Shown here one piece after another: positions 20,744 through 30,345 of a stretch of DNA of 64,000 nucleotides; position 1 is the first letter of the stretch; the number at the start of each line of letters is the position of its first letter. The DNA lies in NCBI RefSeq assembly GCF_907164955.1, contig NZ_OU015521.1, forward strand, positions 248,001 to 312,000, read 5' to 3'. The translations under genes and the position numbers were made by a program. The stretch comes from Coxiella endosymbiont of Dermacentor marginatus. Lineage in GTDB: Bacteria; Pseudomonadota; Gammaproteobacteria; Coxiellales; Coxiellaceae. The notes below the pieces were generated by a model, which worked only from the letters and a program-made list of their open reading frames with translations, ran no database searches and had not been told where the DNA came from.

Positions 20744-23375
20744 TTTTTGAATATTAGATCTTAACTACAACTTACGAGAATACCGTACCTTTCATAGGTT
20801 ACTTGCGTTCACCAAACATACTACTAAAAGGGGCAAATAGTTCGATTTATCGTAACATATCATATGATAAGTATATACTCTTGACCATGTTCTAGAAAAA
20901 GTGATTCCATTCTTCGGTATAAGGATTGTTTCCACCTAGAAATTGGTTCTTGTCGCTGTCTTATCCTTTAAATAAGAAAGATAATACATGAACAGGTATC
21001 ATTTTATGATTACAGCTAATATTTTAATATTTTCTATCTAGCTGATTATTTTTAGACTATTTAGTTTACTCTCTTGCAAAGAGAAAACGTGAGTTTTCGC
21101 GGGCACTCAAAAAATTGGTGTAACCTACAATTATCGAGTTCGATATGATGTCGGAAGCATTAAGCTATTAGGAAATATAAGAAAAATCTAGAAACGATGA
21201 GATTGATATATAGATTTAAATGTTCTTAGAAAAAGTATGATGTTTGGTAGACTTTCGATGTCGGTTAACTAAACATTAATCGTACAATTAAAATTAGAAT
21301 CACAATCTATTAATCTTTCTGGAATATTTTTCATTTTTGAATTTGAAACAGAAAATTTCTATATATTAAGCACTTTCAAATAAAAAAACTATCACGATTG
21401 AATTAGAGCCCATTATTGATTTAGAAAATTTAACGTCTGTTGTTCTCCTTAACTGAAATTATATAATCAAACTGATGTTACCTTCTGATAAAAAGAGCAT
21501 CATTAGTATTCGTCTAATAGAATTTAAATAATGAAAATTAGTGAAAGATTGTATCAAAAAGACAAAAGTTGGATAGACTCATTTAGCGTTCTCTCAGACT
21601 TTCTATTATAATCCCATTTTATAAAGAGAAATTTTGAAGGGATAACCTTATGTAGCAAAATCAGTTTATAAAATCTGATGAGTATTATTATATTATGATA
21701 AGGGCAAGAATAAAATTAAATTAATTACAGTGCCAGAAAACCCCCTTTTAAATTCATATTTGCTATTTTATATAATACTGATTTAATTTCTATTATTATT
21801 TTTTCAAATTGTTTCTTTCGTCAGTCTTTTCCTACCCGTACATGATAAAGGATATAAATTTAACTGATAACACCTATATAGATATCAACTAACAACAGAG
21901 CATCATCTTATTCTAGTTAAAGTAGAGAAATAAGTAGGATGAATAGTAATAAAACTTGCAACGTAAAAACAGATAGGGTAATTATACGAATATTAAATGA
22001 TGTTATCGGATCATCCATCAAAAAATCCTGCTTGGTACATCGAATAATAAAGAAAAAGAAAAATAAATAATGAAGTTTAGCGTTCCGAGAAAATAATCCC
22101 ATTTGAATACTTTTTAAGAACTGATCTAAAATATTCGAGGCAGCTGTTTCTAATACATGATAGACCTATTCTATTAAAGATCTTCCATCTAAATTAAAAA
22201 ATAACTTCAAATAATTAATTAAAATAAAAACTACATCAATAGAATTCATTAAATAAAGTAAAGCTTTTAAAAAAATGCGGAAATAATTTCTACTCTAATA
22301 TCTCTCCAATCTTTCAAATTAGATTGTCATATTTTAAGACGGATAATCATGAATTCATCGGCCATCCGAGCATAAAATAATTTATTTACTGTAGAGATAC
22401 ATATCAAAATGGTTTAAATAGGTCTCTTATCACAAAACTAACCAATCACCACCAGCATTTCTAAATAGATTTACATCGTTAATCTTCTATTAGTTATACT
22501 TTCAGATCAAACATTATTCATCTAATGCTAAGCATTTTTCTCTTATCAAGAAGAGTGCAGACAGGAATGATTACTATCATTCCTGTCTGAATACCTAAAG
22601 TGAAAAATGGATATGTATAATAATTTTTGAAAAATAGTGTACATATAAATTTTCCCATTAGTCTCTTTCACACAATTATAAAATTGATGCTTATCCATAT
22701 TCTGTTTTCTATCTCTTAATCACTGCTTATATAATAAGATTTTCTCAAAAATATAAATGCGCTATTAAATCCGGTGTATCAAATAAAAAAATAAGGTAAT
22801 GAAATTACTCCAATAATTTTTCGAATTAAATAAAAATATATCACTTTTCTACTTTCATTAGCATTATTGTGAGAGAATGAAATGATGTGAAGCCGTGTTT
22901 GTTGTCATTAGACTCGCTTTTTAAAATCAATTTATTATATTTTAAGTTATTATTTAGCTATACTCTCATAGATTTTTTTAGAAAATTCTTCTAGTAATCC
23001 AAAAAAAATTAATTGAATATATCTCTTAGATCTATAGGTGCTATTCTCTCAAACAACAATTCATTAATTTCTTTTTGTTGTTCTATGTTATCGGCCACAG
23101 TGCATGTTTAATAGTGTATTAACTTTTGAAATATAATAATTTTCAACATTTTCTTTGTCATATCTTGCTTTTCTCTTTGTTAAAACAAGGTAAAAACAGA
23201 AAATTTTCTTGGTCAGAATAATTAACAAGCTAGTCCATGAGAAAATTTAAGTCTTATCAGTTCTGACTTTATATTTGGAAATCGATTACATACGTAGAGT
23301 TTCTTAAATATTTAATTTGATTCTTAACTTGGAAAGTTATTTACGTATCCAACTGCATTGAGCTCTATTATATTG
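20744..23375. other. 2.6-kb AT-rich decayed region
   Basis: The six frames are broken throughout, and no conserved motif or RNA gene is visible. The only structure is a 14-bp hairpin at 22558-22589. The right end meets the 43-bp repeat that bounds the parC inversion. The length suggests several lost genes. Confidence 0.6.
22558..22589. repeat. Perfect 14-bp hairpin, 4-base loop
   Basis: The arms at 22558-22571 and 22576-22589 are exact reverse complements around tact. No gene lies within 1 kb on the left, and none but the parC relic on the right, so a terminator role is unlikely. Confidence 0.85.
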
Positions 23376-23418
23376 TCTTACTTTTTTCGATAAACAATAC
23401 CATAAGTTTGTCTGAGAT
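23376..23418 (+). repeat. 43-bp inverted repeat, left copy (parC inversion boundary)
   Basis: Its 43 bases, starting tcttac and ending ctgagat, recur exactly in reverse complement at 26241-26283. It directly precedes the parC 3' fragment on the plus strand. It does not encode ParC-like residues, so it came from outside the gene. Confidence 0.95.
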
Positions 23419-24665
23419 TTTGAATATTATAGGAGTTGACGGTCGACCACAAGTTAAAGACTTACTTTCTCCTTTAAAAGAATGGTTAAATTATCGAATG
23501 CAGACCGTTCAAAAACGATTACAATATCGGTTATAAGTCGTTGTTAAACAATTACACATTCTCAATGGATTAATTATTGCTTTTTTAAATTCAGAAAAAA
23601 TTATTGGAATTATTCGTAAAGAATATAAATTAAAACTTATTTTAATAAAACAATTTAAACTTAGCGAAAAGCCAAGCTAACGCTATTCTCGAAATTAAAC
23701 TACGTCAATTGGTTAAACTTGAAGAAAAGAAAATCTATGGAAACAGACGAAATTAGCTCAAGAACGGCAAAAAATCGAAAAAATCTTAGCATCAAAAATA
23801 AAATTAAAAAAATTGATTCGATCTGAATTAACAGCTGATAAAAAAAATTATGGCGATAAACGTCGGCCCCCTTTAGTGGAAAGACCTCTTGCGAAAGTTA
23901 TTCGTGAAAAAAGATGATTTTTCCAGAACCTATTACCGTTATTTTATTAAAAAAGGTTGGGTCCGCGCGGCAAAAGGACATAATATTGATGGTCTAGGAT
24001 TGCATTATCGTTCAGGAGATGAATTTTTAATGCAAACTCAAGGGTGCATAAATGAGTTGGCTATTTTTTTAGATTCAGCCGGAAAAAGTTATACGTTATC
24101 AGCACATACATTAAAATCCGTACGCGGGTAGGTAAGCCGTTAACAAGTCGACTAAAATCTGAAGTTGGAACTCATTTTGTTGCAGTTTTAATAGGTAAAA
24201 ATGAAGATCTTTACTTATTAGCTTCTGACCCGGCTATGGATTTTTAACGCCTTTATCTAATTTATATATAAAAAGTCGAAGTGGAAAAACAGTGCTTAAA
24301 GTTCCTAAGGGCGCGAAAGATATGGATCCCTTGTGAGTAGCAGATAAAGAATCGCAACATCTTGCAACTATTACTTCAGAAGGAAGATTACTAGTATTTC
24401 CAATTTCTAAATTATCTGAATTAAAAAAAGGAAGAGGAGATAAAATTATTCAAATTCCTCCTGCTCGGGTGAGACCGCGAAGAATACTGTGTAGCATTAG
24501 CATTATTAAAAGAGAAGAGTACCTTAGTTCTTTATGCTGAGAAACGATAACTAACGTTAAAAACTGATGCGTTATTCAACTTTCAAGGAGAACAAGGACA
24601 CCGAGGTAGCAGACTACCTCGAAGTTTTTAAAAGGTGGACAGCATAGTAGTTCTAAATGTAAAAG
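23419..24665 (+). pseudogene. parC: parC relic, C-terminal half, inverted
   Basis: Topoisomerase IV subunit A relic. The plus strand reads from [15 protein letters not shown] through [12 protein letters not shown] and HILNGLIIAFLNSEKIIGIIR. The C-terminal pinwheel domain follows: KKGWVRAAKGHNIDGLGLHY near 23950, ELAIFLDSAGKSYTLSAHTL, LAGRLL-like ITSEGRLLVFPISKLSELKK near 24400, and a GEQGHRGS end near 24600. The match to E. coli ParC covers its residues from about 340 to the end. Internal stops (for example at about 23534 and 23682) and frameshifts break it many times. The 80-codon frame at 23889-24131 is one open piece of it. The N-terminal half is on the opposite strand at 26284-27025. Confidence 0.93.
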
Positions 24666-24922
24666 AAAATGCTTAAAATCCGAAATAATTTTCGGGTATG
24701 GTAATTGTATCCCTTAAAGCTTTATCTGAGGGTGAATTGGGCGTAATTTACTTGAAATATTTTTGCGCCGTTTAAAAGAAGTCAACATTAATCAGACTAT
24801 TAAAGGGATATAGGGCGGGACGTATAATTTTGCACCAATATAAAAACTGATTAAATTTCAACGTGGTAATCCAAGGTAAGTAATTCTCTGATTAATGAAG
24901 AAGAGGCTGCTAGTGCGCAATC

Positions 24923-25909
24923 TTAAAGAGTTATAGAAACGGGTACCTTTGCTGGAGCATCCGAAATTTCTCGTACTAATTTAGGGACGAGATAACCTGG
25001 AAGGCGTTTTATAATTTCTGCGATTAAATATCGTGTTTGTGCTTCACTTACTTCAAAGTGTGCAGCTCCTTGTACCCGATCAAGGAGATGCAAATAATAA
25101 GGCAGAACTCCGACTTCAAATAAATCTTCACTTAAGCGAATTAAAATTTCCGCTTTATCATTGATATTTTTTAATAAAACAGATTGATTGAGTAAGGTTA
25201 CTCTTGTCTTCCGTAAAGAATGAAGTGCTTTTGCAACAGATTCATCAATTTCATTTGGATGGTTACAATGGATAACGATTGTGGGTGATAATCTTGTATA
25301 TTCTAACAAATTGATAAGTTCATCTGTAATTCTTTCGGGAATGACAATTGGTAAACGTGTATGAATGCGCAGACGTTTGAGATGTACTATCGTTTCAAGA
25401 GAAGAAACAAATTCGGTTAGCATATTATCTTTCATCATTAAAGGGTCACCACCGCTTAAAATAATCTCAGTGATGGATGTATCCGATTTTAGATAATCGA
25501 AAATTCGATTCCATCCTTTTTTTCCGGGTGTATTTTCCTCATAAGGAAAATGACGGCGAAAGCAATAGCGACAGTGGATTGCACAAGCGCTACTTAGTAT
25601 AAGCAGCACTCGCCCATGATATTTATGTAAGAGACCAGGTATTCTATTTGATTTCTTTTCATTAAGAGGGTCTAGCCAGTAACCTGGAGAGCTAATGAGC
25701 TCTCTTACTTGTGGTAGCACTTGCAGTAATAGAGGATCTTGCGGATTACCTTTTTCCATGCGTGCAAGAAATGCCCTAGGGACCTGTAAGGGGAAATGAG
25801 CTATTACTTTCGGAGTTTGAGGAAACATATTGGGATTAAGTGCTAATTCGCGGTATAACTCATCTGGATCGGTAATAGCTTTTTTTAAAAAAAGTTGCCA
25901 ATTAGACAT
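24923..25909 (-). CDS. epmB: EF-P (R)-beta-lysine 2,3-aminomutase
   Basis: EpmB (YjeK) converts L-lysine to (R)-beta-lysine for EF-P modification. It is a radical-SAM enzyme with the CxxxCxxC cluster in SACAIHCRYCFRRHFP, the glycine motif SGGDPLMM, and the PLP lysine expected in the C-terminal LVPKLVREI. I use the ATG at 25909, which gives MSNWQLFLKKAI and has gagg 8 bases upstream; the frame extends 6 codons further. About 328 residues matches the short EpmB type rather than larger clostridial aminomutases. It lies intact inside the segment inverted with half of parC. Confidence 0.95.
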   Translation of the reverse strand: MSNWQLFLKKAITDPDELYRELALNPNMFPQTPKVIAHFPLQVPRAFLARMEKGNPQDPLLLQVLPQVRELISSPGYWLDPLNEKKSNRIPGLLHKYHGRVLLILSSACAIHCRYCFRRHFPYEENTPGKKGWNRIFDYLKSDTSITEIILSGGDPLMMKDNMLTEFVSSLETIVHLKRLRIHTRLPIVIPERITDELINLLEYTRLSPTIVIHCNHPNEIDESVAKALHSLRKTRVTLLNQSVLLKNINDKAEILIRLSEDLFEVGVLPYYLHLLDRVQGAAHFEVSEAQTRYLIAEIIKRLPGYLVPKLVREISDAPAKVPVSITL

Positions 25910-26240
25910 GAATGCCTCGTTAAACAAACAGGTAACTATTTTATCCTTTTCTGATTCTGATTATAAGCGCAGTAATAAGCAATTTTTAAATCCATGCGTC
26001 TACTTCCTTACTAATCAATTACTTCAAAATAAATAGTTTTAGAACCCGGGGATTTCAAACGGAGCTGCTTTATTAAATAATTTTTTCTTAGTGTTTTAAA
26101 CTTTCATCATTTCTTCAGTCTAAGGAAGAGATTTCAAGAAGAGAACAAATTGGATAAATAGAAAAAAGCAGGAATTTTAGTTGAGCTTTTTCTATTTAAT
26201 TTTTTTATGGAAGACGGCGTTTTCTATTAAAACAATCCCT
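25910..26240. other. Gap between epmB and the right inversion boundary
   Basis: About 330 bases with no readable gene. Before the inversion this DNA would have adjoined the left 43-bp repeat. Confidence 0.5.
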
Positions 26241-26283
26241 ATCTCAGACAAACTTATGGTATTGTTTATCGAAAAAAGTAAGA
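26241..26283 (-). repeat. 43-bp inverted repeat, right copy (parC inversion boundary)
   Basis: Exact reverse complement of 23376-23418. On the minus strand it follows the parC N-terminal fragment right after residues HLFATIDLEHSYRTNL, where the ParC sequence stops. Confidence 0.95.
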
Positions 26284-27025
26284 TAATTATTATCAGATTA
26301 GTTCGATAACTGTGTTCTAAATCTATGGTAGCAAACAAATGCACCTAAGTTTATCAATATTTACTCGATTAGAGCGAAGAGAAATAACAAGCCGTATGGA
26401 ATTTTCATGGTCGGATTCATCGCAAGTATCGCTCACAGCAGTAAGCTTCTTAGTAAGCATCTGTGCTGAAATTTGCTCTAAAATTCGATTTCTAGAAACT
26501 TGATAAGGTAAGGTGGAAATTACAACTTCTCCATTTTGTTTCTGATAAGTCGCGCGCATGCGCAACTTCCTTGTCCAGTATGATAGATTGTTCGAATTTC
26601 ACTAATAGGAGTTATAATCTCAGTAGACGTAGGATAATCGGGTCCTCGAATAAATTTCATTATATCTTTTAAAGTAGCTTTGGAGTTATCCAATAAACAC
26701 ACACAGGCATCTACCACCTCAGAAAGATTATGGAGTGGGATATCTGTTGTCATACCAACCGCAATTCCTGAAGCCCCATTTAATAATATATTAGACAAGC
26801 GAGCCGGTAAAAAGGCAGGTTCTTTTAAAGTACCATCAAAATTAGGGATCCAATCCACAGCCCTTTCTCCATATGCTCAGCTTTTATTAGCTGAGCATAT
26901 GGAGAAAGGCGGGCTTCTGTATAGCACATTGCTGCAAAAGATTTAGGATTATCAAGATTGCTTTTTCAGTGAATTCTGCTAAAGACTGCTGTTTCAATAA
27001 TGGTGTGTGTACTATTATCTGTCAT
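26284..27025 (-). pseudogene. parC: parC relic, N-terminal half with internal deletion
   Basis: On the minus strand the ATG at 27025 gives MTDNSTHT, then after a frameshift LLKQQSLAEFTEKA, matching the ParC start. About 90 codons are then missing, including the region of the active-site tyrosine, and the match resumes at NPKSFAAMCYTEARLSPYAQ. After another frameshift come [32 protein letters not shown] and [18 protein letters not shown], and then STLPYQVSRNRILEQISAQM and RLVISLRSNRVNIDKL. The motif PNFDGTL is ParC, not GyrA. The match ends at SYRTNL against the 43-bp repeat. Loss of the tyrosine region and the split exclude function. Confidence 0.93.
26862..26909. repeat. Perfect 21-bp hairpin inside parC relic, 6-base loop
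   Basis: The arms at 26862-26882 and 26889-26909 are exact reverse complements around tttatt. It lies in coding sequence of the relic, where LSPYAQL and then AEHMEKG are read. The ParC protein normally has no matching symmetry, so one arm may have been rewritten from the other. Confidence 0.9.
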
Positions 27026-27849
27026 AAAGCAGCATACTATCTAGTTAAGTGATCAAAGTGTATGGGATTCTAGATATTTTTCAGTCTTGATAATCGTTAA
27101 TCTGAATTTCCGGTTCATTGTGCAATATTTGTCTAAAAACAGTTTTGGCATACAATTAAAATAGTCAATAGAACAGAGAAATCTCGTGAACAATTATTGT
27201 TATTGGTTAATATTAATATTGGGTGTTTACATTTAGTACTTTTACTTTTCCTGCCTTGCAGAAATCAAGAGCGTGCTCGATTTTAAAGGTAATATTGATT
27301 GTGAAAATGCCAACAACTGCATTCAAGTCATTAATTAGGTTAGAATGCAAATTGAAAGACCTCTTCACTAATTGTAAGATTTGTATTCAAAACCTCTTAG
27401 TTAGTCATCCTATCTATCATCAGTAACACCCTCGATGTTATTTGAGTGGATTGTATTTACATTTCAGAGCAAGGCATAGGGCACTCTTTTAACACCAAAT
27501 GGGCAATTAACAATTCTGTCAATCCTAATTTCTAAAAAGAAATTAGGATTGACGTATGAATCTGACTTTCTTTAAATTAACTGATAGGGCATTTTTATAA
27601 AGAAATCCATCATTACAACATCAAGATATTACAAATCATTATCTTCATGTTGATGCCTAGCAAATTTTGGATTTTCCCTACGCCGTAAAATTACCCAATA
27701 TCATTATCGACTGGTTTTTACACAACAATTAAAAAACAATTGTAACACATACGCATTACCAGGTAAAGTGTGGATAATTTATGATTTCTCAGCAAACGGA
27801 AAAATTTTTTACAGGATGAAAGTACTTGAATTAATCTCACAGAGTAAAT
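27026..27849. other. Gap between parC relic and coq7
   Basis: About 820 bases. A 16-bp hairpin lies at 27518-27553. Short open stretches (for example near 27223-27426) show no family features. Confidence 0.5.
27518..27553. repeat. Perfect 16-bp hairpin, 4-base loop
   Basis: The arms at 27518-27533 and 27538-27553 are exact reverse complements around aaaa. No U-tract follows. Its sequence is unrelated to the other hairpins. Confidence 0.85.
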
Positions 27850-28503
27850 ATGAACAATAATAACCTTCGTCATTATTCTTTCCTCGATGAAATCATTTTG
27901 CAATGTCATAATTTTGTAGAAACTGTGTTTAATCAATCCAGAGCTAAACGACAAAGTCCAGCCGAGAAATTTACTGAAGAACCAGTTCTTATTCCGTCTA
28001 AAAAACGAAGCAGTATTGGATTCATGCGGGTGAATCACAGTGGAGAAGTCTGTGCTCAAGCACTTTATCGTGGACAAATGGTTTTATCTAAAAATTCAGA
28101 GATTCGATCAATATTAGCAACAGTAGCTAAGGAAGAAACTGATCATTTGGTATGGTGCAGAGATCGTATAAAGGAATTAGGGGGACACGTCAGCTATTTA
28201 AATGTTTTTTGGTATACTAATGCCTTCCTCATAGGACTATTAGCTGGTGCTGCGGGGGATCGATTGAGCCTTGGTTTTATTGAAGAAACAGAAAAACAAG
28301 TCGAGGCACATTTAGAATATCATTTACATAAACTTCCCACTGCCGATATTAAAAGCCGAAAAATTGTGGAACAAATGCAAAAAGACGAAGTATCGCATGG
28401 GCAAAAAGCAAAATCAGCAGGTTCAGAGGAGTTGCCCTATAATATAAAAAATTTAATGAGCCTCCATGCAAACGTTATGAAAACTCTAGCTTATTGGATT
28501 TAA
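27850..28503 (+). CDS. coq7: Ubiquinone synthesis hydroxylase Coq7 (demethoxyubiquinone hydroxylase)
   Basis: Coq7 carries out the C6 hydroxylation in ubiquinone synthesis and replaces the flavoprotein UbiF of E. coli. It is a membrane-associated di-iron protein. The carboxylate and histidine ligands are visible in order: GEVCAQALYRGQ, KEETDHLVWC (ExxH), EKQVEAHLEYHL and DEVSHGQKA (ExxH). The central hydrophobic hairpin (AFLIGLLAGAAGD) would contact the membrane. Length is 217 residues, with no break. It converges on rpe. Confidence 0.94.
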   Translation: MNNNNLRHYSFLDEIILQCHNFVETVFNQSRAKRQSPAEKFTEEPVLIPSKKRSSIGFMRVNHSGEVCAQALYRGQMVLSKNSEIRSILATVAKEETDHLVWCRDRIKELGGHVSYLNVFWYTNAFLIGLLAGAAGDRLSLGFIEETEKQVEAHLEYHLHKLPTADIKSRKIVEQMQKDEVSHGQKAKSAGSEELPYNIKNLMSLHANVMKTLAYWI

Positions 28504-28636
28504 TTTCATGTCCATATTTCTCCCTATCCTTTAAAGAGAAAAAGCAAAAAGAACTTCCTTCCTATTCAATATATCTACAGAAGTAAAGAAAGGTAGATCA
28601 TAAGAAATAAGATTATAAGAATCTAACTTAATGGAT

Positions 28637-29311
28637 CTAAATTAATTTTCGAATAGCTTGAATTTCTTTTAGATAGTCAGAGGCATGAAATAATCCGGAA
28701 CCTACGACAAAAAAATTAGCACCGGCTTGAGAAACCGACGCAACATTATTTAATTTTATTCCACCATCGATACCGAGCATTGCCTTACTCTTTAACTTTT
28801 CTAATAAGAGTTTTGTAGATGCGATTTTCTTCATACTATTTGACATAAAGGATTGGCCTGCAAGACCCGGATTAACAGACATAATCAAAATTAAATCGAC
28901 TTCTTTTAAAATAGAAGGCTCCAACAACACTGATTGCTTTGGATTGAATGCAATACCTTTTTGCATCCTAGCTTGATCAATTAATTCTAGTGTTTTTTCT
29001 ACATTCTTTGTTGTTTCAGGATGAAAAGTAACTAAATTAGCACCAGAATTCGCAAACGCTTTTATAAATTCATTCGGCTTCTCCACCATTAGATGAACAT
29101 CAATAGGAACAGTAATTCCAGCTTTTCGTAACGCTTCGCATACTATAGGACCAAAACTTAAATTAGGTACAAAATGATGATCCATTACGTCAAAATGAAT
29201 ATAATCAATGCCAGCCTCGACAACTCGCGCTACTTCTTCTCCCAAACGAGCGAAATCAGCTGATAGAATCGAAGCTGAAATAATTTTTTTTTCAAAAAAT
29301 CTTCTTTTCAT
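28637..29311 (-). CDS. rpe: Ribulose-phosphate 3-epimerase
   Basis: Rpe interconverts ribulose 5-phosphate and xylulose 5-phosphate. It is a TIM barrel of 224 residues. The signature parts are seen: SILSADFARLGEE, the metal and acid-base site HFDVMDHHFVPNLSFGP, DVHLMVEKP, TFHPETT, MSVNPGLAGQSF and GIDGGIKLNN, with the phosphate-binding VVGSGLF at the end. It follows djlA by 45 bases on the same strand. RpiA, the partner isomerase, is encoded at 45 kb. Confidence 0.96.
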   Translation of the reverse strand: MKRRFFEKKIISASILSADFARLGEEVARVVEAGIDYIHFDVMDHHFVPNLSFGPIVCEALRKAGITVPIDVHLMVEKPNEFIKAFANSGANLVTFHPETTKNVEKTLELIDQARMQKGIAFNPKQSVLLEPSILKEVDLILIMSVNPGLAGQSFMSNSMKKIASTKLLLEKLKSKAMLGIDGGIKLNNVASVSQAGANFFVVGSGLFHASDYLKEIQAIRKLI

Positions 29312-29356
29312 TTTCTCTCAGCCTGCTCAATAAAAGAAGAGATAAATTTTTTATTT

Positions 29357-30187
29357 TCATACTATCCCACGAGATTTTCGAATTTGTTCGTAAGCATTTT
29401 TAATTTGTTGAGTCTTTTTGGTAGCTATTTTTATCATTTCAGGTGAAAGTTTTTTCGCCATCAATTTATCAGGATGATGTTGACTCATCAAGCGGCGATA
29501 GTTTTTTTTAATTTCAGAATCAGTAGCACTCATAGTAAGTCCTAATATTTTATAAGCATCGTTTAAATGGAAATGGGGATTTAGTTGAGCCTTTTGCTGA
29601 TATTGTTGATCATTTTGTTTGGTTTGAAAAGAATACTTAAATTGATGATATTGGAAATTGTTTACCCCAAGCTGTTCAAAAATATATTGTAATACTTGTT
29701 TTTGATATTCGCTAATCCATGGTCTATCCGCGTAAGCCATTTGAATCTGAATTTCTAAAAACGTCTGTAGTAAAGTAGGTTGAAATAAACACGTTTTTCG
29801 TAATTGATTGAGAGTAACATCGAGGTTGAAATAAGATTGTTTGCCCTCCGTAAATAAACGGATGGCTTCTCGTTTCATATTATCGTCTAAGCTCATCTGC
29901 TGCATGATATTACGAGCTTGACGAATTTCATTTTCAGAAACTTGGCCATCCAATTTGGCCATAAAACCCATTACACGGAAAATGGTATTAAAAAACACTT
30001 CTTGCACTGTAGGTTGAAAAAAACGAGAGGAAGAAATTGATTGTAATAACTGGCGAAACCAACTTTGATCAAAAATAATATGACCAAAAATTAAACCAGC
30101 AATGAGGCCCACTAATGAACCAGTCAAAAAAAAGCCTAAGAGCATACCAATGATTTTACCAATCCAATTCATTATCTTACCGAACAA
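29357..30187 (-). CDS. djlA: DnaJ-like membrane co-chaperone DjlA
   Basis: DjlA anchors DnaK to the inner membrane. The 276 residues have an N-terminal membrane segment rich in glycine (IGKIIGMLLGFFLTGSLVG), a central TerB-like helical domain (GFMAKLDGQVSENEI, about residues 70-190) and a C-terminal J domain from DAYKILGLTMSATDSEIKKN, with the HPD motif in SQHHPDKLM. The order and length are those of the family; in C. burnetii the gene is known as mucZ. It is divergent from gshA and upstream of rpe. Confidence 0.94.
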   Translation of the reverse strand: MFGKIMNWIGKIIGMLLGFFLTGSLVGLIAGLIFGHIIFDQSWFRQLLQSISSSRFFQPTVQEVFFNTIFRVMGFMAKLDGQVSENEIRQARNIMQQMSLDDNMKREAIRLFTEGKQSYFNLDVTLNQLRKTCLFQPTLLQTFLEIQIQMAYADRPWISEYQKQVLQYIFEQLGVNNFQYHQFKYSFQTKQNDQQYQQKAQLNPHFHLNDAYKILGLTMSATDSEIKKNYRRLMSQHHPDKLMAKKLSPEMIKIATKKTQQIKNAYEQIRKSRGIV

Positions 30188-30345
30188 TTAACTGTGTTAA
30201 AATCAAGTAAGTTCCTCAGAGTGGCGATAGGAAAAAGATCAAAGATAAAAAAAATATTAATTAACATGTAAAACGGGAGAATCGCTAAGCTTAGAGCTTT
30301 TTCTGGGTATTCCCTTTTAAAATAAATCAAATAGGAAATTAATGT

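Noticed and set aside
24666-24922. Protein-like fragments between the parC relic and epmB (MVIVSLKALSEGELG and FLRRLKEVNINQT)
   Set aside because: Too short and broken to name a gene; could be a separate relic.
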